A stretch of DNA of 35,163 nucleotides. Source: Chara braunii. Taxonomy: Eukaryota > Streptophyta > Charophyceae > Charales > Characeae. Positions 18,829 through 28,805 of this stretch are shown here, piece after piece; within the stretch, counting starts at the first letter, position 1, and each line of letters opens with the position of its first letter. The DNA lies in NCBI GenBank assembly GCA_003427395.1, contig BFEA01000123.1:2596818-2631980 (forward strand). Reading direction: 5' to 3'. The translations under genes were made by a program, and so were the position numbers. The notes beneath the pieces were generated by a model. It ran no database searches. It was not told where the DNA came from and was given only the letters and a program-made list of their open reading frames with translations.

Positions 18829-19515
18829 ATCCATAGGATGAGCAAAATGGGAATGAATTTATCTCCAAAACATGAAAATATACACTGCCACATTTTCGGT
18901 TTTTAGCAGCGTATATTTCCATGTTGTGGCAGTGGATACTTCCATGTTGTAGGGGAAGATTTAATCCCATTTTGCTCATTTGGTGAAGCGTGGCAATGTG
19001 GGTCTGTGTGTGTGTGTATCAGATTAGCAAAATTGGAATGAATCTTCAACTAGAATATGAAAACGTACAGTGCCACACTTTTTTTTTTTTTTTTGTCCGT
19101 GTGTGTGTGAGAGAGAGAGAACATGTTTTTTTTTTGTTTTTAAGAACAGGTAATTCTCCAACCTCACGGTTGACCTCATGCTACTTCCATCGATAGGATG
19201 AACAAAATCGAATGAATCTACCGTCAGAACATGCAAATATACACTGCCACACTTGTGTGTGTATATGTGTGTGTGTATGTGTGCGTGCGTGTATGTGTGT
19301 GTGTGTATGTGTGTGTGTGTGTACGTGTGTGTATGTGTGTGTGTATGTGAGAGAGAGAGAGTGAGTTTTCCATCGATAGGATGACTAACGCACCGATCAT
19401 TAGGTAAGTCTTTAACCCCGCGGCTCGGCTCATGCTACTTCCATCGATAGGACGAGCAAATCAAATGAATCTTCTGTTAGAACATATTAATATACACTAC
19501 TACACGTGTGTGTGT
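18829..19515. repeat. Cluster of a ~65-bp motif coupled to (TG)n/(AG)n tracts, with one foldback
   Basis: The motif CAT.GATAGGATGA.CAAAAT.GAATGAAT, followed by AACATG.AAATATACACTGCCACA, occurs at 18829, 19014, 19187 and 19440, with a truncated copy near 19369. Most copies are followed directly by TG- and GA-rich microsatellite. The first copy has an inverted partner: ATGAGCAAAATGGGA (18838-18852) is exactly inverted at 18965-18979, with further matching in between. This looks like a short element whose 3' end carries or seeds dinucleotide repeats. Confidence 0.75.
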
Positions 19516-20339
19516 GTGAATCCCACCTCATTCTGCCCGTCGACAAACCAATCGTACTGCAAATCTCTGAAACCTGCCTTCTCCACACGTGCGGTACCTT
19601 TCCCGAGCTGCACGTTTACGTCCGCGCCACAGTCCGCTATGCATCGAAAAACAAAATTGGAAAAATTGACAGCGAAAAAAAACTATCATTTTTTTTTTTT
19701 TTTTTGGCTCCGATTCTCGTCCCCCCTCCTCCCAAAAAGGAAGTCGGCCATGTCTGCAGGACACCGACCGTCGCTGTGTCATGAGCGACCACTGTTCCGT
19801 GCATTGGTCCTGCGACATCTAAGCACTCCTGCAACCACCGTCGCTACCGGTCGTTTTCACCTCCCCAACCGCACTCTTCCACGACACCTGTCGACGCCCT
19901 TTAAACCCCGCTTAACCATCGAAAACCTTCATGAAAAAGAAACTGCACTACACGACAAAAAAGGTAACCGGTTAAGGCACAACCTTTGGCTGAGGCTCTT
20001 ATCAAATCCCTATCAACTCAGATCAGTAAATAAGGGTCTTACCACACCGATGTCGAAATACACGGTTTCGACATTTTTCCTTGGCTACACTGTTGACAAG
20101 AACGTTGTTGAAAGTTTTTGACAATTGTCAGAAAATACATTTCGACAATGGTGTGAAACTGCCTCCTCCCATGACGCAAAATTCGACACCTCGTTTCTAA
20201 GGTTGCTAAAGTGGCGAAGTTTTTGACATGTGAAAATCAAAAGTTGGTCTATTTGTCTAAGATAGTTGAAATAATCCCCAGTGTGGATAACCTTATGTGG
20301 TCCTTAACCTTGGCATTGACACTTTAGAAGTTGACCCAT
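19516..20339. other. No gene recognised; low-complexity open frame only
   Basis: A plus-strand frame (19432-20121) is open for 229 codons but crosses microsatellite-linked repeat and a T18 run. Part of it (19590-19650: GCTGCACGTTTACGTCCGCG and CACAGTCCGC) resembles the 3' part of the 916-bp tandem unit (16295-16345). It therefore looks like repeat-derived DNA rather than a gene. 20120-20339 has no assignable feature. Confidence 0.45.
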
Positions 20340-20346
20340 CCGAACA

Positions 20347-21037
20347 GACGCCAAGCTCCTCCTATCCCTATTTGAGCAGCAAGGCCTGATTGATGCATAC
20401 CTGCATAGCACAGCGAAAGTGCTCGCGCCCCTTCACGTTCGCGCGAACAGCTCACGAACATGTTCCGGCGAACATAATTTTTTTTTCGTAAAAAAAAAAA
20501 TAAAAAATTATTTTTTTGGTTTTTGATTTTTAACTCATGATTGGCTACGAATTTGAACATGACTCGAAGGCAAACATTGCTTGTATTGTTATTTTACATA
20601 ACATATATTGTTTTCATATTTTTCTAAGAACTGTTTTTTGTTCTTTTTTAAATATTTTTTATGTTCGCGTTCGGAGTTTTTTCGGCGCTTGTTCACGTTC
20701 GGACGAATATGTTCGCATTCGCCTTTGAATGCAAACACGGTGCTACGTAGATGCATACAAGGTTACTCACCCGTATGACTACGATTTCAACTGGCAACCA
20801 ACCAGCAAAAACAACCATGTTTTAAGAAGGCAACGTCGACTAGATAAGGTATTCGTGCGAGCAGCGGCTCGGGAATCCCTGTTGTCTGTAGCCCCAATAC
20901 CTGATCCCCTCTGTGATCATTACGTGGTAATGACCATGTTTTTACTTGAACCCTGCATCGATAGAGAAAGGGGTTTCTTTCGTCTAAATATTGAGATTTT
21001 GAAAAATTCGGGCATCTGTGAATGGGTAAAGGTTTAA
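20347..21037 (+). pseudogene. LINE E endonuclease C-terminus, split by insertion
   Basis: LLLSLFEQQGLIDAY ends at 20400. The same frame continues after the inserted element and one copy of its target duplication as KVTHPYDYDFNWQP, then RQRRLDKVFVRAAARESL and DPLCDHYVVMTMFL. This is the end of an APE-type domain, including the DH of the final catalytic block (S.DH). The piece ends with RGFFRLNIEIL, matching GLFRLNASNL of LINE D, and a stop at 21035-21037. Confidence 0.8.
20401..20749. mobile_element. Small DNA element (MITE 3), 349 bp, with 9-bp target-site duplication
   Basis: GATGCATAC is present at both 20392-20400 and 20750-20758. Removing one copy plus the element joins the LINE E endonuclease frame exactly (GLIDAY to KVTHPY). 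The ends carry imperfect inverted repeats, CATAGCAC at the left and GTGCTACG at the right. The subterminal arms are rich in GAACA/GTTC motifs in inverted order (20443-20480 against 20660-20715), around a very AT-rich core (20477-20520). There is no coding capacity. A 9-bp duplication is typical of Mutator-like elements and 8-bp of hAT; Mutator-like is my best guess. Confidence 0.82.
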
Positions 21038-21369
21038 AACGCATCCTGGGATCAAACCAGGCCACTATTTTAGTCAAAGGGGGACTGACTCACTACAGGT
21101 TTGTGCATCATATCCAATGCTTTGCATGTGTTCTAAAAAATCAAAGCTCATTTTTGAAACAAAAACGAAAAGTTGTGTAAAATTAAGATAGAGGAAGTTG
21201 AAGCGGCAATGAGCACACACCTAGTGGCAGATGCATTATGGGCAAGATAGAGGTTATGCTGACTACGCAAGTCGGAGGAAATCCAACTCAATAAAAAAAA
21301 AATGTGGTTCGAGGGAAGTAATATCAGGAGAATGGAGAAATTAAACAGAATGTCCATAAAAAATCTTGT

Positions 21370-22604
21370 TTGATAAAACATCAAGCCCCACAACACCAAA
21401 TTATGAAGGAACTCATTCATCTATTTGATGTCAATCTTCGCTCTACAATGGAAACTATGAGTATATGCAATTTTGCGGCCCTATATTTTAAAGACATCTT
21501 GACATCCAGAAAACCAGAAGGGGAGGTGGACAAAGACCTGATTGAAACGTCCACCTTATGGACCAACACGAAGACCCAGTTACCAACCCATGGAAGACTG
21601 ACACTTGATAGGCCTATCATGATAGATGAACCGACACATGCAGCTAACCTGATTGGCAAGAAAATGGCCCAGGGAGGGGACGACCTCCCCATTGAATTCT
21701 TTCTTACATTTTGGGACCTGTTCTATGAGGATTTGGTGTCCCTTTACAATGAGGTATTACTAGGCACGCCCCTCCCAGCAAACATGACCTAGGGCATTAT
21801 TGCACTACTGTTCAAAAAAGGTGAAAAAACAACATTCATAATTCGCGACCAGTCACCTTACTGAATACGGTGTATAAGCTCATAACAAAAACTCTTGCCA
21901 TCAGACTAGGTGATTACCTCCATGGGTTGGTAGGGGAAGAACAAGGGGCGTTTGTGTGGGGAAGGTCTATACTGGACAATATTGTGACAATTGTTGAGAT
22001 CATGGAAGTAATAGCAGAAAAAAATTTGGACATGGCGGTGCTCTTCCTAAACTGAGAAAAAACATACGACCGTGTTAACTGTACTTTTGTACTCATATCG
22101 CCGAAACACATTGACCTTGGACCTAACTATTGGACGTGGGTCAAGACTCTCTACTGCTTTTTCACAACCTCTATCATGATCAACGGACGAATTCCAGACT
22201 CCTTCCCATTAACGTGTTCGTTGAGGAAAGGTTGCTCATTGACTCCGCTGCTATTGGATGAGATGTTGAATAACATAAGACACAATCCATACATCTCTGT
22301 TCTGTGAGTCTCGAGTCACACCCAATTTAAAGATAGTTCCTTGGCCGATAATCTTTATATCGTCTCTAGAAACTTTGCCGGTTTCATAGCGGCAGTGAAA
22401 GCTACTATTGTAGAATATTATAAATTATATGAGGCTCAAGTTAATTATAATAAATTTGTGTACTTTCTTCCTAATCAATACAACATATGTATAAAGTTAG
22501 GGATGAAGAAAATTCTTGCAGATTCTGCGGAAAGGTTCCTTGACGTGCATGTTTCTCTACAAAATCGTTGGAGGTGCAAGACCAGATTTTGCTGGACAGG
22601 GTAG
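21370..22604 (+). pseudogene. LINE E reverse transcriptase, catalytic site mutated
   Basis: Visible blocks are ALYFKDILTSRKPEG (pre-RT), MAQGGDDLPIEFF, GIIALLFKKGEK, then after a frame change near 21835 RPVTLLNTVYKLITKTLAIR, VGEEQGAFVWGRSILDNIV, VLFLN-stop-EKTYDRV (TGA at 22053-22055), CSLRKGCSLTPLLL and SLADNLYIV. In the last, the second Asp of the catalytic pair is Asn (AAT at 22350-22352). The thumb block VNYNKFVYFLPNQYN follows, which helps define where the nad7 fragment interrupts LINE D. It is inactive. Confidence 0.88.
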
Positions 22605-23560
22605 AAAACTGAATTGATAAATGGAACCTAGTACACGGCTTGTCATTGATGGAAAGAGTTGTTGTTCTCAATGCCTCAATCTTCTCTCAGTTGGGGCATG
22701 TTGGTTCAATACGGCGTATAGGCAAAGTCACTGAAAGGAAAATTAAAGGTGCGGTAGAGAAAGTACGTGTGGAAGCCTAACGCCGAGGAAGAGGCAAGTT
22801 TTATGTCTAAACTTGCTTGGGATAAGTTGACCGCTACTAGGGAGGAAGGAGGACTAACTCTTGTAGACCCAAAATGTCATAATGCAGCCCTTCTATGTAA
22901 GTGGCCAATCAAAGCATCGCAGGACACAAAAGACAGATGTTGAGTGGCCTTAGTTGAATACCAGTTTGTCAAGGATTGAGACCTCAACAAAGGGGAAGAT
23001 GTTTGGTTGCTCCGGACAACAGAGTCCTTCGAGCGGCCGAGGGTTAAATCTCCCTTCTGCCAGGGAGTTCTTCAGGCATGGAAGTCACTCTCGCTGCAAC
23101 CAAGGAGGGAACCCAAAACTAAGGACGAAGTTTTGAGGCAACTACTATTTGATACCAGATGAATATTGCAAGAAGACGGGCTTTGTTTTACAACATCGAT
23201 AGATAGGGGCAAATTTGAAAGGGCATGGATAAAGCGGGGCATAGTCAGGATTGAAAACATTTTGGGATGATGTGCAGCAATGTTTGACTGTAGGAACTGA
23301 TTAACGCAATTTCGGGGGAGTGGAAGGAACTGCTAACTGCGGATACTAGCGTCCGGGGAGAATGGCTTCAACCCTTGCTAGCTGTGGCGGGAGATGAACA
23401 GGAGTTCCTCAAGATGGTAAACGCCAATGAAAGGTAAGTGGAAGTTTGGGTCACGAAGCAGAAAGAGAGTCTGATGAGCGATTGTCTGATATTCAAGGAA
23501 GAACGATGTTGGTGCGAATACCCTTACAAGGGTATCCGCCCTGTTTTTTGCAAGTATAGA
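22605..23560 (+). pseudogene. LINE E post-RT region, strongly decayed
   Basis: Traces of GLSLMERVVVLNASIF (matching HLSLIGRALTINVSAF of LINE D) and GEWKELLTADTSVRGEW can be read in different frames, with many stops. The similarity fades after about 23500. No zf-RVT block or poly(A) was found. Confidence 0.65.
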
Positions 23561-24170
23561 ATAGGAGTTTTTACTTGAAGTTTGAGTGTACCATGTGAGT
23601 CGCGACTGTAGTATCTTTTACGTTGACTGAATGTTTGATTGAAAGTAGAAGGTGTGTGGGCGCGCAGTTTTGAAGACGGGTGTGATTTTTTTTTTTTTGT
23701 TGATGATTATAAAGTCAATACAATTACTGACCAAATTTTATTTTTTATTATACCAGGATTAAATTATATTTCTCTTGCTTGGTACGTTTGACTGCTTGCA
23801 CGTGCGTGTGCGGAGACGACATTCGGCGTAACTAGCATCAAGTTTTGATTGCTAATACCGTGATTTTATAAGTGCCTATTTTTTATTTTATTTTTTTAAA
23901 CCACCAGTACACCCATACCTAAAATCCCGAACCTACCTGCCCACTGCGCGCCACTATTTTTCGAGCCTTTTGCGTGAGGGTAACTGCAGTGGGAATTTCG
24001 GAAGCGGCACTGGTGTCGGCGGTCTGCCTGAAAGGAAAAAAGAAAACAAAAGAAAAAAAAGGAATAAATATGCCAGAGAGCAATGATGTCGTGAAAGGAC
24101 GTCGTGGAGGTCATACGCAAATGATCACTTTCCTGAATGCATCCGACCACTATTACTGGGAGAGGGAAAC
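23561..24170. other. No gene recognised; T-rich tracts
   Basis: The stretch has poly(T) runs (23687-23698 and 23879-23898) and AT-rich DNA. It has no recognised element, except possible degenerate start of the tandem repeat at 24120 onward. Confidence 0.4.
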
Positions 24171-24615
24171 ATTGTTGTTTTTCTTTTTTTTCTCGTTTTG
24201 TTTTTTTCTTCCTGGCCCTGCCAGCAAGGCAGCGCATATTCCTCTAGCTCCAAACGCCCTCACTAAGGGTATACTCACACTAGCGACGTTGAAATGCATC
24301 CAACCACTTTCACGACCAAAGTGTTGTTGGCTTTTGTTTTTTTTTATTGTTTTTCTGAGAGTCCGACAGTCCTGCTCCCCGTGTTCTACGTTCTGTAGAA
24401 GTGCCCTCACTGAGGGCAAACTCGCACGAGTACTCCAAAAAGTGTATCCAACTGCAATCACGGTCATAGGCTTTTTTCTTTTTTTCTTTTTTTGAGAGTT
24501 CGACAATCCCGCTCCCGTGTTCTACGTTCTGCTGAAGTGCCCTCACTGAGGGCAAACTCGCACGAGTACTCCAAAAAGTGTATCCAACTGTAATTACAAC
24601 CAAAGCTTGTTTTGT
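24120..24615 (+). repeat. Tandem repeat of ~136-147 bp containing a short hairpin
   Basis: Two strong copies contain CGTGTTCTACGTTCTG, then GTGCCCTCACTGAGGGCAAA at 24401 and 24537, then CTCGCACGAGTACTCCAAAA, each preceded by a T-rich tract and GAGAGT.CGACA. A more diverged third copy has GCCCTCACTAAGGG at 24256, and a fragment near 24127 shares only the GAATGCATCC-type end. GCCCTCACTGAGGGC is a perfect 6-bp hairpin with a 3-base loop. The strong copies are nearly identical, so that duplication is recent. Confidence 0.85.
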
Positions 24616-24793
24616 TTTTTGGGACGTACGGATTTGAGATGGGCCCAAAAATTTGAAAACCTTTTGACGCTCCGACCATGCCCCGAGCTCGCCTTTTACT
24701 TCTTGTGGCGACAAGTTATTTTGCTGCAAGGTTGAGGTCGTGTACTGGTGGTTTAAGGGATCCTAGAGTCGGTATACCACGCAAGGTAGTAGA

Positions 24794-25015
24794 ATGCCGA
24801 TGTGTTTGCTCTTCGGGAAGCATTTTTCCCTGATTTGGGGTGTGCGTAAACGGAGTATGTACGACGGGCCGCAGGTGGAATTAGGGGCTTTGTATGGCGG
24901 GCATTGGTGTTTGGCGGTCATTGAGCCGAGCGCAGGCCAAGTTGTGGCCATGGGACACCTCCGTAGGCTCACGCATAGTACGATACCCAGTTATATAAAC
25001 TTTAATGACTATTAA
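24794..25015 (+). pseudogene. Possible Ulp1-type (C48) cysteine protease fragment
   Basis: The 73-codon frame contains GALYGGHWCLAVIEPSAGQV. HW.L.VI with an acidic/Pro continuation is the signature around the catalytic His of Ulp1/SENP SUMO proteases, a domain often carried by plant Mutator- and CACTA-like transposons. The Asp expected about 16 residues later is not present (VVAMGHLRR), and the Gln and Cys blocks are not found downstream, so it would be a dead fragment. The match is short; a chance resemblance cannot be excluded. Confidence 0.33.
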
Positions 25016-25339
25016 TATCATTCTTGAGCCTAGTACTATTGGTTACAGTGTTTGACTTATATGCTGCAGATATGGGGATCGAAGCCTACGGACGGCGATG
25101 GAGGAACAATGAAGCATTATTGAAGAAATCGAGAGGTTGCGGCCCAACGGGGCTATCCCTTTTGGTTTTGCTACTAGTCGCGCCATAGGGTCCGACATAT
25201 GAGACCAAGGGGGTGGCAGCAGTTCCCCTCGCTCCTCTTTGACTTTATTTTTCATTTTTATTATCATTATTTATTACTTATTTAAGTTGTACCTTTTTTT
25301 TACCAGGCCCAATACCGGTTCAAGGACCAACAATGAAAC

Positions 25340-25545
25340 CGACTGACTTAGATCAGTTAGGATACCTATGAACCGTTGAAATAGAGGTCGTAGTTTGAAC
25401 TTCATTGGAAGCAGGCAAGTAAAATATTGCAGCTTGGAATTACTTGGGACCAGCCAGCACGACGCTGGTACCTTTGGGTCAATGCTTGGGCACGGTCCTT
25501 TGTGACATTTGTTAAAATTGGAACGAAGTATAATAGATTAGCGTA
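25340..25545 (+). mobile_element. Possible tRNA-derived SINE-like element 4
   Basis: TAGATCAGTTAGG (25349-25361) differs from the A-box consensus at one main position, and GTAGTTTGAACTTC (25390-25403) resembles a B box, about 42 bases downstream. The following sequence has no frame and ends in AT-rich DNA near 25545. The evidence is weaker than for the elements at 13345 and 17650. Confidence 0.3.
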
Positions 25546-25799
25546 GCCTGTGCACGTACGATCACATACGCCTTTGCCTATAAGTGGTACGAGGTCCGAC
25601 ATATAAAGGGTTCAAAATCTTATTTTGATAGGTCTGTCGGACCAACGGGTGAAACATCGTGTGGAGCATCGTTGATAGCAATAAGGAGGAAGCATGCATA
25701 GCAAAAGGTGGGATTGGTTGTGTAAGATTTATTCTCATGTTACACATTGCTAAGTAGAGAAGTACGACGATAGTCGCACGCATCACAATCATGATCTCA

Positions 25800-27230
25800 T
25801 GGATCATTGCGTTGCTTTTCTCGTGATTATCGGTATCCCTGTTGAATTTGCTGTCGACGCTAACCATCCCGATTATTATCCTTATGATTGGTGGTTGGGC
25901 AGCTCATTGGGCTCGTTTTCATTTGGATAGCCATGCGGGGTGAGGCGGTAGCCTTCGTAGTGGTTATCTCCTTCGTCACGCCGGTCGTTGTGAGTCTGAT
26001 CTTCCTCGTAGTGGTGTTTGCGCTCGTCATCACGACCTTCTTCCCGCTCATCGCTGCTCATCCCGAGTCACTGCCCGCATCCCGCTCGTGGCAACTTGTC
26101 CCGACCACGGCCAGTATCGCCACTGGCACGAAACGGGTCCAGTGGTGAGCTAACTTGTATTTATAGCAAACACACATACAAAGAGAGAGGAAGAGGGCTG
26201 AGGAATTTACCTTTGACGTGCAACGATTGTGCAAGAAGACGACGTATCTTCCCATATTCCAGTGGGATAATCCTTCCCGATAATTGAACCAAGCAATTGC
26301 TATCGTCGTGGAGTTGTTTGTCGCCATGCTGTCGTGGTATAACTATCCGACCCCGGCCCTGCTCTTTCGTGGTGGTTATGCTCAATAAGCTATGCACCTG
26401 ACCAGAATCTAGTGACAAAGTCATCCTTCATTTCCTTGACACGTTACAGGCGATCTCGTAGGAATGTATCTTCTCATGTTCTAGTGGAAGATGCGCTCTT
26501 AGTCTGTCGGAACACGAGATTGTTGCAGATTATGTACTAAATGGGTATCGGGGAGAGACGTAGTGAAGAACTGCTTACCTGGAGGATCGAGTTGTGTTTC
26601 TTCATCCGAACCTAAGTGTTGTTGACCGGTTGCAGTGTTTCTGCCGAATCACCAAAGTTTTAGTCAGCGGGGTTTACTGAAGTTACTTCGCAGATGGTTG
26701 TTCTTACTCGATTCGAGAAAGGAATTGTTCTTCACGAGTTGTAGAGAAGGACTATTGTTGTTGTGTGACTTCAACTATTCTTACAACAATTTGTTCAAAC
26801 AGCTGCGGAATTTTGTTTTCGTTCGACACAACTGCTCCTACCGTGCTTACCACCGATTTAGTATCAGCTTTTGCCGTTGTATTTTAGTTGTCGTTGCGAA
26901 GCTTTGCTGCTATTTTTGTTATGTTTTCGACGGGTATTGCGGCCCCATCTGCGTGCTGCTGCTATTGTTGTGCAGCCGCTACTTGTGCCATCACACTCGC
27001 ATTTATTACTGCCTTTTATTTTTCCAGCATATGCTACTATTTCTTTTTCTCAGACGGGCATGTTGCTGGAATCATTGTTGCTGGTTTTTGTCGAGTTGTG
27101 GGCCATTGCCGCCATTGATTGGCCCTAATAGTTGAACTGCAACCTGCTAATATTGTTTGTTGGTCTGCGGAGGACTGTTGATTGTCATTAGGGTCGGCTA
27201 ATGACTGGGCCCCAGTTGCAGCTATCACGT
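25800..27230 (-). pseudogene. Decayed minus-strand coding region, Gln-rich then charged
   Basis: On the minus strand, 27100-26740 has fragments such as MAQVAAAQQ and SVVSTVGAVVSNENKIPQLF followed by Gln repeats. 26420-26210 has QLSGRIIPLEYGKIRRLLAQ just before AAAGGTAAAT, which looks like a splice donor. 26055-25890 has SSDEREEGRDDERKHHYEED and DRRDEGDNHYEGY, a strongly charged segment. These are in different frames with stops between them. The overall impression is an old gag-like or host coding sequence, perhaps with an intron near 26160-26210. I do not recognise the family. Confidence 0.3.
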
Positions 27231-27896
27231 TTTTGTTCGGGCTAGGCGTACTGTTGTGTGATTTTCACTAAGATAAGGTGGCGTTGAGTGCATGACAGTC
27301 AAGACGAAAAGTCTCTAAGTGATTGGCCATCATTGAGGGCCCCTTTGAAATTGAAGATAACAAGGCCCTCACATGCAACTTGAGTCTGTCTCTTTCTTGA
27401 ATCTTGAGAGTCCGGCCTTTCTTAGTTTTTCCTTCTTAATCTAAGTTTAGTATGTGTTTGGAGAGGAAGGCAGCAAGCGGGATTGCAACAAGGCCTTTGT
27501 GGGAGGTCACCCCACCGATTTCGGGAGCTCTATCGAACTCTAGGCAAGGTTCTATAGGCCGAGAAGTGTCAAGTATAATTTTATTTCGCCCTGTGTGAAT
27601 CCACTATACCCTTATCATTACATCTTTCCAGTTTGTCTGAGAGATACTATGCATGCATTTCCCTATGATTTTGTTTTCTCTTCAAAACTTAACCGGATTA
27701 AGTAAAGGGAATGCATGTGTGAGAACTCATCTATTTATGTTCGTTATTTGAATTCATAAATGAGGGATGAATTGGGGGAAGGCCGGAGGAAGACAAATTT
27801 ACTTGAGGTTGACTGAGTCTTAAAGAGTCAGACATTGTTTCTAAGATGAATGGCTTGGTTGCCGTGTGTGACGCACGTGCGAAGGGCACGTGCGGA

Positions 27897-27949
<53 letters not shown>

Positions 27950-28330
27950 TGGACACACACAGGAAGCAGCGGCTGAGTGAAGGAGGTCCAGTTCGGCTCA
28001 ATGAACGAACGAACAACTGAATGAATGAACCTCTCGCCCTGGTCCTAGGTCGAAGTGATATACCGGCCTAGGTCCAGGTGCAGAACAACCTGGTACCGGA
28101 CCAGGGAGGCCGACGGCCTAAAACTGGTTCGGCCTCACTGCCGGGGCGTAGGGGTACCGCTACACGATCCTCGGACCTGTGAATGGATCAGGCGATACAT
28201 CAAACACGCTATCCGCTGAAATAGCGGAAACCCAAAAGGAACGGCAAAAGAAACAATCCTAGATGCGGAGCAGGCTCCATGCAGGAAAAGGGATGCAATG
28301 CAGACTAAGCCTCAAGCCTAATCTATACAA
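27231..28330. other. No gene recognised; (GA)n microsatellite at 27901-27946; possible 3' LTR region of the chromovirus
   Basis: 27901-27946 is a (GA)n tract of about 21 units. 28030-28160 has repeated CCTAGGTC/GGCCTAGG/GGACCAGG palindromic motifs. Since the Ty3/gypsy element on the right is on the minus strand, its 3' LTR should lie somewhere left of about 28800. I could not find a polypurine tract or TG...CA boundaries, and the 5' LTR needed for comparison is outside the window. Confidence 0.4.
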
Positions 28331-28475
28331 CAATGTCTGGTCTGTGTCGACCCAAAAAGTAGAAAATTGTCTGACCTGTGTCGGCCAAGAAAGAGAAAAA
28401 TGTCTGACCTGTGTCGGCCAAGAAAGAAAAAAATGTCTGACCTGTGTCGGTCAAGGAAGAGGAAAAATGTCTCAT
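28331..28475. repeat. Minisatellite, 33-34-bp unit, four copies
   Basis: TGTCTG.CCTGTGTCGG.CAAG starts at 28334, 28368, 28401 and 28434, with a last partial unit at 28468. The spacing is 34, 33, 33 and 34. On the minus strand the middle units keep frame and read as an 11-residue repeat (LADTGQTFFSF), but no gene is associated. It lies just downstream of the chromovirus pol and could belong to its 3' untranslated region. Confidence 0.9.
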
Positions 28476-28805
28476 GAGCCAAATAGGTTGGATATAAATC
28501 AACCCCAGGGCCCTAAAGGCCAAAGAATAACTAAACCAATGTCCTAAGTCGAAAACCAATGTGGCACAGTCTCACGTGCCCTGTACACAATGCACAAGAT
28601 CTGAACAAAGGAGAAGGGAACTCAGTCGCATGGCAGAGGTAGGAATGGGTGGGAAGGCGGCAGGTATAGCTCTCAGAGTAAACTCCAAGGGGGCACCCAC
28701 ACAACCAGGAAAGGGTCATCAGGCTCAGGGGGGAGAGTAACAGCACGACACCGGGCTCAATGGAAACCATCAAACGGGTACCGCCAGCTAAAAGGGGGAG
28801 GACAC
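28476..28805 (-). other. Putative 3' untranslated region of the chromovirus
   Basis: The sequence continues the composition of the element downstream of the last pol stop at 28806. Open frames are present on the minus strand but show no conserved domain. It is assigned by position only. Confidence 0.35.

Larger units (their letters stand above)
20340..23560 (+). mobile_element. LINE copy E: decayed L1-type ORF2 interrupted by a small DNA element
   Basis: From left to right it shows the C-terminal part of the endonuclease (FEQQGLIDAY, split by the insert at 20401-20749, then KVTHPYDYDFNW and RRLDKVFVR), a linker, the RT (about 21400-22610) and a degraded post-RT part. The block ISGEWKELLTADTSVRGEW near 23310-23365 aligns with LINE A. 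Stops and frame changes occur throughout. The 5' part of the endonuclease and ORF1 are absent, and the zf-RVT domain is not seen. It is a different subfamily from A/B and D, judged from its sequence. Confidence 0.85.

Noticed and set aside
19960-20030. Another tRNA-like segment (CCGGTTAAGGCACAACC followed by ATCAAATCCC)
   Set aside because: The A-box region is only partly matched and the B box lacks GGTTC; too weak to list.
19432-20121. 229-codon plus-strand frame
   Set aside because: It crosses the microsatellite-linked repeat, a T18 run and a fragment resembling the 916-bp tandem unit; no domain and low complexity.
25015-25200. Second exon of the Ulp1-like fragment after the CTGCAG acceptor-like site at 25066
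   Set aside because: The following frame does not contain the Gln or Cys blocks of the family, and no convincing donor precedes it.
28331-28475. CRISPR-like array
   Set aside because: The units are contiguous tandem repeats without unique spacers, in a eukaryotic transposon context.
27231-28805. Exact 3' LTR of the chromovirus
   Set aside because: No polypurine tract, TG...CA ends or second LTR copy could be identified in the window.
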